The position numbers and the translations under genes were made by a program. From the NCBI RefSeq assembly GCF_009696605.1, contig NZ_VULR01000003.1, forward strand, positions 1-64,000: a DNA stretch of 64,000 nucleotides, given 5' to 3'. This document shows positions 1 through 9,525 of this stretch, in pieces; the stretch's first letter is position 1; every line of letters starts with the position of its first letter. Under the pieces are notes generated by a model that worked only from the letters and a program-made list of their open reading frames with translations, was not told the origin of the DNA and made no database searches. The DNA comes from Anaerosalibacter bizertensis (GTDB lineage Bacteria; Bacillota; Clostridia; Tissierellales; Sporanaerobacteraceae).

Positions 1-98
1 AGAGTAAGACTCCAAGTAGACTACTTGGTTGATAGGTCCCAGGTGTAAGAGTAGCAATATTCTTAGCTAAGGGATACTAATAAGTCGAGGGCTTGACC
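1..98 (+). rRNA. 23S ribosomal RNA, 3' end (partial)
   Basis: The sequence matches the conserved 3' end of bacterial 23S rRNA, including the stretch around GGTGTAAGAG, the TACTAATAAGTCGAGG block and the terminal GGGCTTGACC. The gene enters from the left edge. The exact 3' end is placed by analogy with the usual ending. The 150-base spacer to the 5S gene is very AT-rich and holds only AATTA-type runs that may form processing stems. Confidence 0.95.
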
Positions 99-250
99 AA
101 TTATCTTACTGTGTATACAATTTTCAAAAACAAAAATTTTGAAAAAATTATAAATTACGAATTACAAATTATAAATTGGAAAACAAAAGTATCAAAAAAG
201 TAATTCATTTAAAATTTATAATTGAAAATTTTAAATTGCCGAAAGGCTAT

Positions 251-368
251 ATCTGGTGACTATAGCAGGAGGGTCACACCTGTTCCCATACCGAACACAG
301 CAGTTAAGCCTCCTAACGCCTATGGTACTTGAGTGGTAACGCTCTGGGAGAGTAGGAAGTTGCCAGAT
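251..368 (+). rRNA. rrf: 5S ribosomal RNA
   Basis: A 118-base 5S rRNA is recognisable from its complementary ends (ATCTGG with CCAGAT) and the conserved core containing CCGAACACAG, GTTAAGCC and GGGAGAGTAGG. It follows the 23S gene in the usual order and is closed by an intrinsic terminator, so this is the distal end of an rRNA operon. Confidence 0.95.
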
Positions 369-388
369 CCAAATACATAGAATGAAAG

Positions 389-420
389 CTCTATCTCGTA
401 GGTCGAGGTAGGGTTTTTTT
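389..420 (+). terminator. rRNA operon terminator
   Basis: A ten-pair stem with G-T wobbles (CTCTATCTCG paired with CGAGGTAGGG) is followed directly by seven T residues, 20 bases after the 5S gene. Confidence 0.85.
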
Positions 421-510
421 ATTTTTAAAAATATTTCTTTTATAAGAATATTTTTTTTCTTTTTGTTCACAATAGATATAATAAGAAGGTTTCTTTTCAC
501 TGTACCTATA

Positions 511-519
511 TGATATAAT
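511..519 (+). promoter_or_regulatory. Extended -10 promoter for the M23 peptidase gene
   Basis: The motif TGATATAAT is an extended -10 element lying about 70 bases before the start codon. A second possible promoter, TTGAAA with TACTAT at 16-base spacing, lies at 532-559. Confidence 0.45.
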
Positions 520-590
520 GAAAAAGTACTATTGAAAAAAGGACTAAAGTACTTACTATGGTATAACATTAATAGGGAAGGAGATTATTC

Positions 591-1859
591 ATGGAAGAAC
601 CGAGTAATAAAGAAGTACATAATAAAAATCAGTTCAAGTTCTTAAAGTTTAGACCCAAACTTGTATTGATTTTAACAATAGCTTTAATAGTATTTACCGC
701 AACAATATTTAAAATTAAAAGTATAGAATCTTGGGCTTCTCAGGAAATAGTCAATGGGGAAGAAAAAGAAAACCTAAAACCAATTGCTTTGGAAATAAAA
801 CAGAATATAAGATCTAAGATGACTTTTTTAATAAATGGATATACTATATCAATTGATGGAAAAGATATAGGCACCTTAAAGACAAAAGAAGAAGCAGAAG
901 ATGTATTAGCAGAAGTTAAAAAGCCTTTTTTAGATCCTAAAGAAGAAGATTCAAATATTAAGGAGGTAAATTTTTTACAGGATGTAAAAATAGTTAAAAA
1001 GTTATCACCTTTATCTACTATAAAAGATAGAAAAGAAATTCTATCATTGATTCAAAAAGGAACTGAAGAAATTGAAACTCATATAGTAGAGCCAGGAGAA
1101 AATTATTGGACTATAGCAGATAAGTATAATATATCAGTAGATGATCTGATTGAAGCAAATACAGAAAAAGATCCAGAAAATATTCTTCCTGGAGATAAGA
1201 TCAATCTAGTAGTTTTGAAACCTCTAATGACTGTTAAAACTATAGAAGAAACAGAATATGAAAAGGAAATTGAATATGATCTAAAGGTAGAATATGATGA
1301 AACTATGTATAAAAATGAGAAAAAAGTTAAGACAAATGGAACACCAGGAAAGAGTAGAGTAGTTGAGAAAATTATAAAACATAATGGTGTAGAAGTAGAT
1401 AGACAGATAGTAAAAGAAGAGCTTATATCTAAACCTGTGGACAAATTAATAGTTAAAGGAACAAAACAAAGACCTTTAACCATTGCTACTGGATCCTTTA
1501 CTACTCCAACTAGAGGCTCCATATCATCTAGGTTTGGGCAAAGATGGGGCAGAATGCATAGAGGTATAGATATTGCTGCAAAAGTAGGTACTCCTATAAA
1601 AGCAGCTGATGGTGGAACAGTTACATACTCTGGCAATAGAGGAAGTTATGGAAAGTTAGTAGAAATAAATCATGGTAATGGATATGTAACTAGGTATGGA
1701 CACTGTAGTAAAATTCATGTAAATAATGGACAAAAAGTTAGTAAAGGTCAAATTGTAGCTTTAGTTGGAAATACGGGAAGAACTACAGGACCACATCTAC
1801 ATTTTGAAGTAATTAAAAATGGAGTTCATCAAAATCCATCTAATTATTTAAGTAGATAA
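591..1859 (+). CDS. Membrane-anchored M23 peptidase with LysM and G5 domains
   Basis: A predicted cell-wall endopeptidase of 422 residues that should cut peptide cross-bridges in peptidoglycan outside the cell. One membrane segment lies at about residues 23-41. A LysM domain (about 162-207, peptidoglycan binding) and a G5 region (about 211-290) follow. The C-terminal M23/LytM domain (about 315-420) carries the zinc ligands H323, D327 and H404, with H402 as the second His of the HLH motif and H371 in the YGH motif. The start has a good GGGAAGGAG site. It is monocistronic and converges on the protease gene with a shared hairpin between them. This domain order is common in Clostridia, often in sporulation or cell-separation enzymes, and the exact role is not determined here. 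Confidence 0.9.
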   Translation: MEEPSNKEVHNKNQFKFLKFRPKLVLILTIALIVFTATIFKIKSIESWASQEIVNGEEKENLKPIALEIKQNIRSKMTFLINGYTISIDGKDIGTLKTKEEAEDVLAEVKKPFLDPKEEDSNIKEVNFLQDVKIVKKLSPLSTIKDRKEILSLIQKGTEEIETHIVEPGENYWTIADKYNISVDDLIEANTEKDPENILPGDKINLVVLKPLMTVKTIEETEYEKEIEYDLKVEYDETMYKNEKKVKTNGTPGKSRVVEKIIKHNGVEVDRQIVKEELISKPVDKLIVKGTKQRPLTIATGSFTTPTRGSISSRFGQRWGRMHRGIDIAAKVGTPIKAADGGTVTYSGNRGSYGKLVEINHGNGYVTRYGHCSKIHVNNGQKVSKGQIVALVGNTGRTTGPHLHFEVIKNGVHQNPSNYLSR

Positions 1860-1862
1860 TAT

Positions 1863-1890
1863 AAAGAGGAAGTCAATTGGCTTCCTCTTT
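1863..1890. terminator. Shared hairpin terminator between convergent genes
   Basis: A perfect ten-pair stem (AAAGAGGAAG with CTTCCTCTTT) and an eight-base loop lies between the M23 and S8 peptidase genes. The stop codon of the S8 gene overlaps its edge. No long T-run follows, so termination strength is uncertain. Confidence 0.6.
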
Positions 1891-3175
1891 AGTCATGTTT
1901 TAATAGGAATAATACAAATAATAAAGTTAAGATGTTTTCTATATATGGGTTTCTACTTGAAAAAGAAGGTTTTTCATTAGGCGCCAAGTTATTATTTCTA
2001 TCTTCTAAAGAATCTTTGAAAAGTTTATTCAAACTTATCATACCAGAACCTTGATCTTCTTTATATTCTTTTAAATCTATACAAGATCTAGCAAGGCGTC
2101 TTTTTATTTCATCGGGAGATAGATTACTTTCTTTTTCAAGGAGTAATGCTATAGCACCAGATATTACAGGTGTAGCCATAGATGTACCACTTAAAGAAGT
2201 ATAACCATTTTGTTTTGTATTAGAAAGAGACATTATATTTACACCAGGAGCTACTATATCAGGTTTATTTAGCCCTTCTTTTGTTGGCCCTCTACTAGAA
2301 AATGAAGCAATGGTATCATCACTAGTATTTGGAGTCCTTTTGTCATCTACAGCACCAACAGTTATTACATTGGGACTTATACCTGGTGAAAGAATAGATT
2401 TCTTAGAAGGACCACTATTTCCAGCTGCTACAACAACTACTAATCCATTGTCTGTTGCTTCTTTTGTTGCCTTACACAATGGATCTTTGGAACAAGGATT
2501 GTTCACAGGACTTCCCAGAGAAAGATTTATTATTTTGGTATTATATTGATCCTTAGTTTCAATAGCCCAAGATATGGCTTTAATAATATCTGAAGTATTT
2601 CCACTACCATTCCCATCTAAAGCCTTTATAGGCAATATATTAGCTTTTGGAGCTATTCCTGTATATTTTCCATTAGATGAATAACCGCTACCTGCAATTA
2701 TACCTGCTATATGAGTACCGTGGCCATTATCATCATATGGTGAACTTCTATTGTTTACAAAGTCTTTAAAACCAACTATCCTTTCATTAGGTACTAATAG
2801 ATCACTATGAGGACTTGTTCCGGTATCTATTATAGCAACAGTTACACCTTCACCAGTATATCCTCTCCTATGAGGTAGGTTAGCTTCAACAGAAGCTGAG
2901 GCTATATCTAGCAATGCAAATACTTTTGAATCAAAACTAATATAATCAATATCTATGTCCTCTGCCAACCTATATATGGACTCTGTACTCAATTTACATG
3001 CAATTCCTCCAATGAGAGGAAGACTAGATCTAACTTCTCCGGACATATCAAATATCAAGTTATTAAGTTTTGAATAGTTTTTACCTTGAACTATTACAGG
3101 TAATTCTTCTCTTGATTGAGATGAAAGTTTAGCACTTAAAATTGGACAAATTTTAGAATCTCTTATTCTTCTCAT
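1889..3175 (-). CDS. Subtilisin-like serine protease (S8 family)
   Basis: A 428-residue subtilase with the full catalytic triad: D117 in IIDTGT, H152 in GHGTH and S332 in GTSMATP, plus the oxyanion Asn at about 253. Residues 25-90 look like a short propeptide-type domain. I see no N-terminal signal peptide, but residues 415-426 form a hydrophobic tail that could anchor the C-terminus in a membrane. A good AAGGAAGGTGAT site precedes the ATG. The gene has its own terminator and is not in an operon. It could process proteins at the cell surface or inside the cell, and the sequence does not settle which. Confidence 0.88.
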   Translation of the reverse strand: MRRIRDSKICPILSAKLSSQSREELPVIVQGKNYSKLNNLIFDMSGEVRSSLPLIGGIACKLSTESIYRLAEDIDIDYISFDSKVFALLDIASASVEANLPHRRGYTGEGVTVAIIDTGTSPHSDLLVPNERIVGFKDFVNNRSSPYDDNGHGTHIAGIIAGSGYSSNGKYTGIAPKANILPIKALDGNGSGNTSDIIKAISWAIETKDQYNTKIINLSLGSPVNNPCSKDPLCKATKEATDNGLVVVVAAGNSGPSKKSILSPGISPNVITVGAVDDKRTPNTSDDTIASFSSRGPTKEGLNKPDIVAPGVNIMSLSNTKQNGYTSLSGTSMATPVISGAIALLLEKESNLSPDEIKRRLARSCIDLKEYKEDQGSGMISLNKLFKDSLEDRNNNLAPNEKPSFSSRNPYIENILTLLFVLFLLKHD

Positions 3176-3248
3176 AACAATACATCACCTTCCTTGTTCT
3201 ATTTTATGCTCAATAAAATGAAAAAGTGCTTATTAGATAATTTTTTCA

Positions 3249-3297
3249 AAAAAAGACTATATTTAAATGACTCAGTCATTTAAATATAGTCTTTTTA
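3249..3297 (-). terminator. Terminator of the P-type ATPase gene
   Basis: A near-perfect inverted repeat of about 23 bases per arm is centred at 3273 and begins 37 bases beyond the ATPase stop codon. On the minus strand the stem is followed by a T-rich run. Confidence 0.85.
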
Positions 3298-3333
3298 CAT
3301 TATATTATTCAAATATATACTTTGAATAATATT

Positions 3334-6033
3334 TTAATTCTTTGCTTTTTTTAATATAAGTTTATTTAATTCTCCAGCTATAATAGGTATTATACAAAAT
3401 CTAAGAACAATACTCCAATCTTTAAAACCAATAGGATAGGTTTTAAAGATTCTTTGAATAGGTGGTATATATAATACTACCAATAACAAAGAGAAAGAAA
3501 CTAATATAGCATATATCAAGGTTCTATTTGTGAAAAAGCCTATTTCAAAGAGAGTATGGGTTTCAGATCTACTAGAAAATGCTCTAATAAGCTCAGCACT
3601 AATAAGTGTTGTAAAGGCTATAGTTCTAGGTATTATAAGATCATTTGTACCATAATGCTTCAGTCCCCATAAGTAAGCTAACATAGTTGCTAATGTAATG
3701 GCTATACTTTGAACTGAAATACCTGTAATCATATTTTTATCAAGTATTGGTTCATTAGGATCTCGTGGCGACATTTCCATTATATCTGATTCTCCCTTTT
3801 CAACTCCAAGAGCTAAAGCAGGAAAACTATCAGTTATTAAATTAAGCCATAACAATTGTATAGGTAGTAGTGGAATAGGGAGATTAAATAAAATACTTAA
3901 AAATATTATTAAAATCTCTCCAATATTACATGATAATAGGAAGAAAACAAACTTTCTAATATTGCTGTATATTATTCGTCCTTCTTTTACAGCGGATACA
4001 ATACTTGCAAAGTTATCATCAGTTAAAATAACTTCAGCAGTGTTTTTAGCCACGTCTGTCCCTGTAATTCCCATAGAAACTCCAATATCTGATTTTTTTA
4101 AAGCTGGTGCATCATTTACACCATCTCCAGTCATAGCAGTTATCTCTCCATTGGATTTTAAGGCTTCTACTATTCGTACTTTATGTTGAGGCGAGACCCT
4201 TGCGTATACTTTTATATTCTTAACCTTCTCTTTTAATTCTTCATCTGATATATTGTTTAATTCTTCTCCAACCATGACTTGATCCATATTTTCAGCTATG
4301 CCTAAGTCACTTGCAATAGCGAAGGCTGTTTCTTTATAATCTCCAGTAATCATTACAGTTTTAATGCCAGCTTTTTTACAGGTCTTTATAGATTCAATAG
4401 CTTCATTTCTTGGTGGGTCAATCATTCCAACTAGTCCTACAAAAGTCATGTTTTTTTCTATAGTCTCAGAGTCAACCTGACTAGGTATAGAATCATAAGT
4501 TTTGAAACCAAAAGCTAGTACTCTAAGAGCTGCTTTTGAAAAATCACTATTAGTATCCATTATAGTTTTTTTTAGTTCTTCTGTTAAAGGCTCTTCTTTT
4601 CCATTTAAATAAATATTATTGCATTTGCTTAAAACTATATCTGGGGCACCTTTTGTAAAAGATACAATTTTTCCATCTATAAAGTTTTCATGAAAAGTGG
4701 TCATCATTTTTCTATCTGAGTCAAAAGGTATTTCATTTATTCTAGGATAATTTTCATTTAATACACTTTTCTTTAATCCGCCTTTTTCAGCCAATGTAAC
4801 CAATGATCCTTCTGTTGGATCCCCTATTATTTTATATATTTCATCTTCTTGGGAATAATCTAATGTAGCATCATTACAAAGATTAGCAATTGAAAGAAGA
4901 AGTTTTAATTCGCTATTTTCTAATGGTTCAATTTTTTTATTATTTACAACAAATTCTCCACTAGGTTCATAGCCTTTTCCAGTTATATCTATTGAATTAC
5001 TTCCTGTAAAAACTTTAACTACTGTCATTTCATTTTGTGTGAGAGTACCAGTTTTATCAGAACATATAACTGTGGTACTTCCCAAGGTTTCAACAGCTGA
5101 AAGCTTTTTAACTATAGCATGTTTTTTAACCATTTTATTCATACCTAAGGCTAATACTATAGTTACTATAGCTGGAAGGCCTTCAGGAATTGCAGCTACT
5201 GCTAAACTTATAGCAACCATAAACATATCTAAAACTTTCCTACCTTGAAGTATTCCAATTAAAAATACTAATCCACATATTACAAGACAACCTAAACCTA
5301 AATATTTTCCCAACTGATCTAATTTTTTTTGAAGAGGTGTAGTATCATCTTCAAAAACTTGGAGCATTGTTGCAATTTTACCCATCTCAGTACTTTCACC
5401 AGTTCCTACAACTATACCTTTACCTCTACCATATGTAACTATTGTATTCATATAAGCTGTATTCTCTCTATCTCCTAAAGAAACTTCTTCATTCAATACA
5501 GCTTCTGCATTTTTTTCTACAGGAACAGATTCACCAGTTAGAGAGGCTTCTTCTATTTTTAGATTGGAGCTTTCTAACAGCCTTAAATCAGCAGGAATAA
5601 TATCTCCTGCTTCTATTAGAACTATATCTCCAGGTACCAATGTATTTGCAGGAACTATACTTTTTTCTCCACCTCTTATAACTTTTGCATTAGGTGAAGC
5701 CATCTTTTTAAGAGCTTCTAAAGACTTTTCAGCTTTCCCTTCTTGAATAATTCCTAAAGTAGCATTAATAATTACTATAGCAATTATTACAATAGAGTCT
5801 GTTACTTCTCCAACTGCCATTGAAATAATACTAGCACCTATAAGTATTAAAACTAAAAAATCTTTAAATTGAGCAGCAATTTTTGACCATATACTACTCT
5901 TACCTTTCTCTTCTAATTCATTTAGGCCATATTTCTTAAGCCTTTCTTCTGCTTCATTATTAGAAAGGCCAGTATCTAAATTAGATGAAAGTTTTTCTAT
6001 AGTATTATTAATACTTTGTCTATACCATTCCAT
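3334..6033 (-). CDS. SERCA-type P-type ATPase, probable Mn2+/Ca2+ exporter
   Basis: An 899-residue P2A-type ATPase that pumps cations out of the cytoplasm. Seen in the sequence: TGES at 166-169, IPEGLP at 282-287 in TM4, the phosphorylated Asp D326 in DKTGT, TGD in the P domain at about 563, and TGDGVNDAP at 635-643. TM5 has N703 and E706, and TM6 has N731, T734 and D735, matching the calcium-site residues of SERCA. By sequence alone it would be called a calcium pump. The manganese riboswitch in its leader argues that manganese is a physiological substrate, as known for YoaB of Lactococcus and MgtA of pneumococcus. It is monocistronic, with a terminator downstream. Confidence 0.9.
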   Translation of the reverse strand: MEWYRQSINNTIEKLSSNLDTGLSNNEAEERLKKYGLNELEEKGKSSIWSKIAAQFKDFLVLILIGASIISMAVGEVTDSIVIIAIVIINATLGIIQEGKAEKSLEALKKMASPNAKVIRGGEKSIVPANTLVPGDIVLIEAGDIIPADLRLLESSNLKIEEASLTGESVPVEKNAEAVLNEEVSLGDRENTAYMNTIVTYGRGKGIVVGTGESTEMGKIATMLQVFEDDTTPLQKKLDQLGKYLGLGCLVICGLVFLIGILQGRKVLDMFMVAISLAVAAIPEGLPAIVTIVLALGMNKMVKKHAIVKKLSAVETLGSTTVICSDKTGTLTQNEMTVVKVFTGSNSIDITGKGYEPSGEFVVNNKKIEPLENSELKLLLSIANLCNDATLDYSQEDEIYKIIGDPTEGSLVTLAEKGGLKKSVLNENYPRINEIPFDSDRKMMTTFHENFIDGKIVSFTKGAPDIVLSKCNNIYLNGKEEPLTEELKKTIMDTNSDFSKAALRVLAFGFKTYDSIPSQVDSETIEKNMTFVGLVGMIDPPRNEAIESIKTCKKAGIKTVMITGDYKETAFAIASDLGIAENMDQVMVGEELNNISDEELKEKVKNIKVYARVSPQHKVRIVEALKSNGEITAMTGDGVNDAPALKKSDIGVSMGITGTDVAKNTAEVILTDDNFASIVSAVKEGRIIYSNIRKFVFFLLSCNIGEILIIFLSILFNLPIPLLPIQLLWLNLITDSFPALALGVEKGESDIMEMSPRDPNEPILDKNMITGISVQSIAITLATMLAYLWGLKHYGTNDLIIPRTIAFTTLISAELIRAFSSRSETHTLFEIGFFTNRTLIYAILVSFSLLLVVLYIPPIQRIFKTYPIGFKDWSIVLRFCIIPIIAGELNKLILKKAKN

Positions 6034-6156
6034 ATAATCTCTCCTCTCTTAACTTATATTTAGTATACCACTAAGTAAATAGTTTAAACCTTCAGTGTTA
6101 AGTTTTGGTATCCGTTGAATAATAGATTAAAAATTGATAAAATTTAATATAGGATA

Positions 6157-6203
6157 ATAAAAAAAGACCTTTGTTTAAACATTTCTGTTTAAACAAAGGT
6201 CTT
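6157..6203 (-). terminator. Riboswitch-controlled terminator
   Basis: A perfect 17-pair stem with a six-base loop (6164-6203) is followed by a T-run on the minus strand. Its 5' arm is the 3' strand of the manganese aptamer's closing helix (6195-6203), so the aptamer and the terminator are mutually exclusive. That is the layout of a metal-induced ON switch. Confidence 0.88.
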
Positions 6204-6275
6204 GCTTCCTAATCTTAGGACAACCAGCCGGGATTTCTCCGTATTGACGGCTAATTGTTTCAGCTACTCCCCTTT
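6195..6275 (-). promoter_or_regulatory. yybP-ykoY manganese riboswitch
   Basis: Read on the minus strand, the element opens with AAAGGGGAGTAGC, contains GCCGTCAATACGG and CCCGGC, and closes with GCAAGACCTTT. These are the conserved blocks of the yybP-ykoY Mn2+ riboswitch. The first AAAGG pairs with the final CCTTT. It sits about 160 bases before the ATPase start and overlaps the terminator described separately. The identification is by recognition of the motif, and no covariance search was run. Confidence 0.92.
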
Positions 6276-6364
6276 ATTATGAACAATTATATAGTATGTA
6301 GAAAAATATTGCAATATTTTATTATGAAAAGCAATATATACATATAATGAAAGGGGAAGAAAAT

Positions 6365-7162
6365 ATGAAAAAATTTATATCTTTCGTTTCTATTGGATTT
6401 ATTATCATTCTTTTAATTATTACCTTTGAAAGTTTTTTTATAGTATCAACTTATCCTAGTTATAAAAAAATAGAAAAGAAAAGGATTTTAAAAGCTACTG
6501 AAAAATATAATCTTTTAGAAGGACCACATTTTTCTATAAGATATAAAGATAGAGATAAAGACATAGCTAAAATTACTTTAGATATATTAGAAGAGCATTA
6601 TGAAAAAGTATGTAAAAAGTTAGATTATTTTACCTATGAAAAAATTCCTGTTATTATTTATAATGATGGAGAAGAACTTTTAAAAACGATAAGATTGAAA
6701 ACAGATATACCGCCTTTAGGGGCTTATTATAGTGGAGTAATAAACATTTTATCTCCATTTAATTGGGTAGAATATGAAGATAATGTGGAAGAAACTTATA
6801 AAGAAACAGGACCCCATATCCATGAATTTACTCATTTCTTAGTAGATGAAAAGACTAATGGAAACTATCCTATGTGGCTTACAGAAGGAATAGCATTATA
6901 TATGGAAAGAGAATTAATGGGTATTGATTGGGAACTAGGGAAAGGTAAGACTAAAGATATAGACATAGAAAAATTAAATAATGATTTTAATGAAATTGAA
7001 ATAGATATAGCTTATAGAAAATCACTTGAAGTGGTAGATAATATGATAGATAATTATGGTTTTAATAAATTTAACTTATTATTAGAGAGTCTTGGAATGG
7101 GTAACAATATAGATAGTTCAGTAAAAAAAGCATTAAAAGTAAATTTTAAAGATATTAATTAG
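6365..7162 (+). CDS. Membrane-anchored gluzincin-type (HExxH) protein
   Basis: A 265-residue protein with one N-terminal membrane segment (about residues 5-27) and an outside domain containing HEFTH followed about 22 residues later by LTEGIALYME. This is the HExxH...E zinc-site pattern of the peptidase MA-like (gluzincin) superfamily. It is therefore a likely zinc metallopeptidase at the cell surface with unknown substrate. I chose the ATG at 6365 because AAAGGGGAAG lies at good distance. An in-frame ATG at 6347 has no such site. Confidence 0.7.
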   Translation: MKKFISFVSIGFIIILLIITFESFFIVSTYPSYKKIEKKRILKATEKYNLLEGPHFSIRYKDRDKDIAKITLDILEEHYEKVCKKLDYFTYEKIPVIIYNDGEELLKTIRLKTDIPPLGAYYSGVINILSPFNWVEYEDNVEETYKETGPHIHEFTHFLVDEKTNGNYPMWLTEGIALYMERELMGIDWELGKGKTKDIDIEKLNNDFNEIEIDIAYRKSLEVVDNMIDNYGFNKFNLLLESLGMGNNIDSSVKKALKVNFKDIN

Positions 7163-7227
7163 TTTATATAATTATTTTGGACAAACCTAGAGAAAAACTG
7201 TGATAAAATAATGATTAGTACTAAAAC

Positions 7228-7268
7228 CAGCTAGATACTAAGGAATCCTTAATATTTAGCTGATTTTA
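7228..7268 (+). terminator. Possible terminator after the gluzincin gene
   Basis: An imperfect 16-pair inverted repeat (AGCTAGATACTAAGGA with TCCTTAATATTTAGCT) is followed by a short GATTTTA tail. The loop is tight and the T-run weak. The rest of the 7163-7444 spacer shows only AT-rich sequence and a probable promoter for murA near 7388-7400. Confidence 0.4.
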
Positions 7269-7444
7269 ACTAGCATGTAATGTTAAAGTATTATATAATT
7301 GATATAATGTTTATGATTAAAATAATAAATATTTAAGGAAGAATAATAGATTTTTTGTACTTAATATAGAACATATTTGTATTTAGCTGTATAATATTAT
7401 TGTTAAATTGAAAATTTATTCCTCCTATAGAAAGAGGGTTGATT

Positions 7445-8695
7445 ATGAATAAAGTTATAATAGAAGGTGAAAATAAACTTAGTGGAAAAGTTGATATAAG
7501 TGGGTTTAAGAATGCTGCATTGCCTATTATTGTAGGAACAATTTTAGCTGATGATAAATGTAAAATAGATAATCTTCCAATGATTGGAGATGTTTATAAT
7601 TTAGTAAAAATTATGGAGATGCTAGGATCAAAAGTCCATTTAGATGAAAGTGGTTATATGGATATTGATACTAGTACTATCAGTGATTCTATACTTATAG
7701 ATGAAATTACAAGGAAAATGAGAGCTTCTTATTATCTTTTGGGTGCTTGTTTGAGCCGTTTTGGTGAAGTTAAAGTATTATATCCAGGAGGATGTAATAT
7801 AGGAGTAAGGCCTATTGATCAGCATATAAAAGGATTTGAAGCATTAGGTGCTAAAGTAGAAGTAGAACATGGTGTTATAAGTTGTAAAGCTGATAAACTT
7901 ATAGGTAATAAAATATATTTGGATGTGGTAAGTGTTGGGGCTACTATAAATATAATGATGGCTGCTACTATGGCAGAAGGTACTACCATCATTGAAAATG
8001 CTGCTAAAGAACCTCATATAGTTGATATGGCAAATTTTATAAATGCTATGGGAGGGGATATAAGAGGAGCAGGAACTGATATCATAAAAATTAATGGTGT
8101 GAATAAGCTTCATGGATGTAATTATTCTGTTATACCAGATCAAATAGAAGCTGGAACTTATATGATAGCAGCAGCAGCAACAAAAGGGGATGTAATAATA
8201 AACAATGTTATTCCTAAACATTTAGAACCTGTATCTGCAAAGCTTATAGAAATGGGAGTAGAAGTTGCAGAATACGGTGATTCTATACGAGTTAACGGCA
8301 ATTCTAATATGAAAAGTGTAAATGTAAAAACCTTGCCTTATCCTGGGTTTCCTACAGATTTACAGCAACCTATGACTGCTTTATTAAGTGGAGTAAAAGG
8401 GACTAGTATAGTTACTGAAACTGTTTTTGAAGGAAGATATAAATATGTTGATGAATTAAAGAGGATGGGAGTAGATATAACTGTAGATGGAAGAACAGCT
8501 ATTATTAAAGGTGTTGATACTCTTATGGGGGCTAAAGTTAAGGCTACAGATTTAAGAGGAGGAGCAGCTCTAATCATAGCAGGCTTAATGGCTAATGGAG
8601 TAACAGAGATAGAAGAGGCTTACCATATAGAGAGAGGATACGAAAACTTTATATCTAAATTATTGAATTTAGGAGCTAAAGTAAAAGAAGGATAA
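7445..8695 (+). CDS. murA: UDP-N-acetylglucosamine 1-carboxyvinyltransferase
   Basis: A cytoplasmic enzyme of the first committed step of peptidoglycan synthesis, transferring enolpyruvate from PEP to UDP-GlcNAc. At 416 residues it has the family length. Key residues are visible: K22-N23 in FKNAALP, the catalytic C117 in PGGCNIG, which is the fosfomycin target, and D305 in GFPTDLQQP. The ATG at 7445 is six bases after GAGGG and is preferred to the upstream in-frame TTG at 7439. It begins a tight run with yycJ and htrA. Confidence 0.95.
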   Translation: MNKVIIEGENKLSGKVDISGFKNAALPIIVGTILADDKCKIDNLPMIGDVYNLVKIMEMLGSKVHLDESGYMDIDTSTISDSILIDEITRKMRASYYLLGACLSRFGEVKVLYPGGCNIGVRPIDQHIKGFEALGAKVEVEHGVISCKADKLIGNKIYLDVVSVGATINIMMAATMAEGTTIIENAAKEPHIVDMANFINAMGGDIRGAGTDIIKINGVNKLHGCNYSVIPDQIEAGTYMIAAAATKGDVIINNVIPKHLEPVSAKLIEMGVEVAEYGDSIRVNGNSNMKSVNVKTLPYPGFPTDLQQPMTALLSGVKGTSIVTETVFEGRYKYVDELKRMGVDITVDGRTAIIKGVDTLMGAKVKATDLRGGAALIIAGLMANGVTEIEEAYHIERGYENFISKLLNLGAKVKEG

Positions 8696-8712
8696 GTATT
8701 GGGGGAAATAAA

Positions 8713-9507
8713 ATGGCATTTAAGTTTTGTTCTCTTTCTAGTGGCAGTAGTGGAAACTGTCAATATATAGAGACAGATAATATAAAGGTTCTAATAGATG
8801 CAGGATTAAGTGGAAAGAGAATAGAAAATTTACTAAAGGATATAGAAGTAGAAGCAAATACTATTGATTGTATTTTAATAACCCATGAACATACAGACCA
8901 TATAAAAGGAGCAGGAATATTGTCAAGGCGCTATGATATTCCTATTTGGGCTAATGAAAAAACATGGATTAGTATGGAAGGTCCCATTGGAGAAGTTAAG
9001 GAAAAAAACATAAAAGTATTTGATACAGAAAAAGATTTTCAGCTTAAAGATTTAAATATATATCCTTTTAGAATTTCTCATGATGCTGTAGAGCCTGTAG
9101 GATTTTGCTTAGAACGTAATAATACTAAAATAAGTATTATAACTGATACAGGTTGGGTAAGTAATACTGTAAGGAGTAAAATAAAAGATTCATCATTATA
9201 TCTGATGGAATCTAATCATGATGTTGAGATGCTTAAAGTAGGAAGATATCCTTGGAATTTAAAGAAGAGAATAATGGGTGCAGAAGGACATCTTTCAAAT
9301 GAGCAGTCAGGAGAAGTAATTTCTGATATTATATCAGGAAATGGGGAAGTAGTACTCTTAGGGCATTTAAGTGAGGAAAATAATTTTCCGCTTTTAGCAT
9401 ATGAAACAGTAAAAAATATAATAGAAGATGTTGGAATAGATGTACATAAAGATATTACTTTAGATCTTACACATAGAGAGAAGGTAACTAAAGTATATAA
9501 TTTTTAA
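8713..9507 (+). CDS. yycJ: YycJ/WalJ-type metallo-beta-lactamase fold hydrolase
   Basis: A 264-residue MBL-fold protein with the metal motif HEHTDH (H58, H60, D62, H63). The N-terminal FCSLSSGSSGNC is typical of YycJ. In Bacillus the yycJ gene lies with walRK and htrC, and a role in linking division to replication has been proposed. Here it sits between murA and htrA with 17-base and 18-base spacers, so the three are probably one operon. The substrate is unknown. Confidence 0.88.
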   Translation: MAFKFCSLSSGSSGNCQYIETDNIKVLIDAGLSGKRIENLLKDIEVEANTIDCILITHEHTDHIKGAGILSRRYDIPIWANEKTWISMEGPIGEVKEKNIKVFDTEKDFQLKDLNIYPFRISHDAVEPVGFCLERNNTKISIITDTGWVSNTVRSKIKDSSLYLMESNHDVEMLKVGRYPWNLKKRIMGAEGHLSNEQSGEVISDIISGNGEVVLLGHLSEENNFPLLAYETVKNIIEDVGIDVHKDITLDLTHREKVTKVYNF

Positions 9508-9525
9508 AAATTGGGAGGAATATGT

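Noticed and set aside
110-250. Repeated AATTA-type units in the 23S-5S spacer as a repeat array or CRISPR
   Set aside because: The units are short, irregular and without equal spacers. They are simple AT-rich spacer sequence, possibly processing stems.
231-569. Minus-strand open frame over the 5S rRNA
   Set aside because: It covers an rRNA gene and its terminator, has no ribosome site and its protein resembles nothing.
7844-8221. Long minus-strand frame inside murA
   Set aside because: It is a shadow of a conserved gene with low-complexity His/Tyr/Ser composition and no ribosome site. Similar frames inside htrA, topB and other genes were rejected for the same reason.
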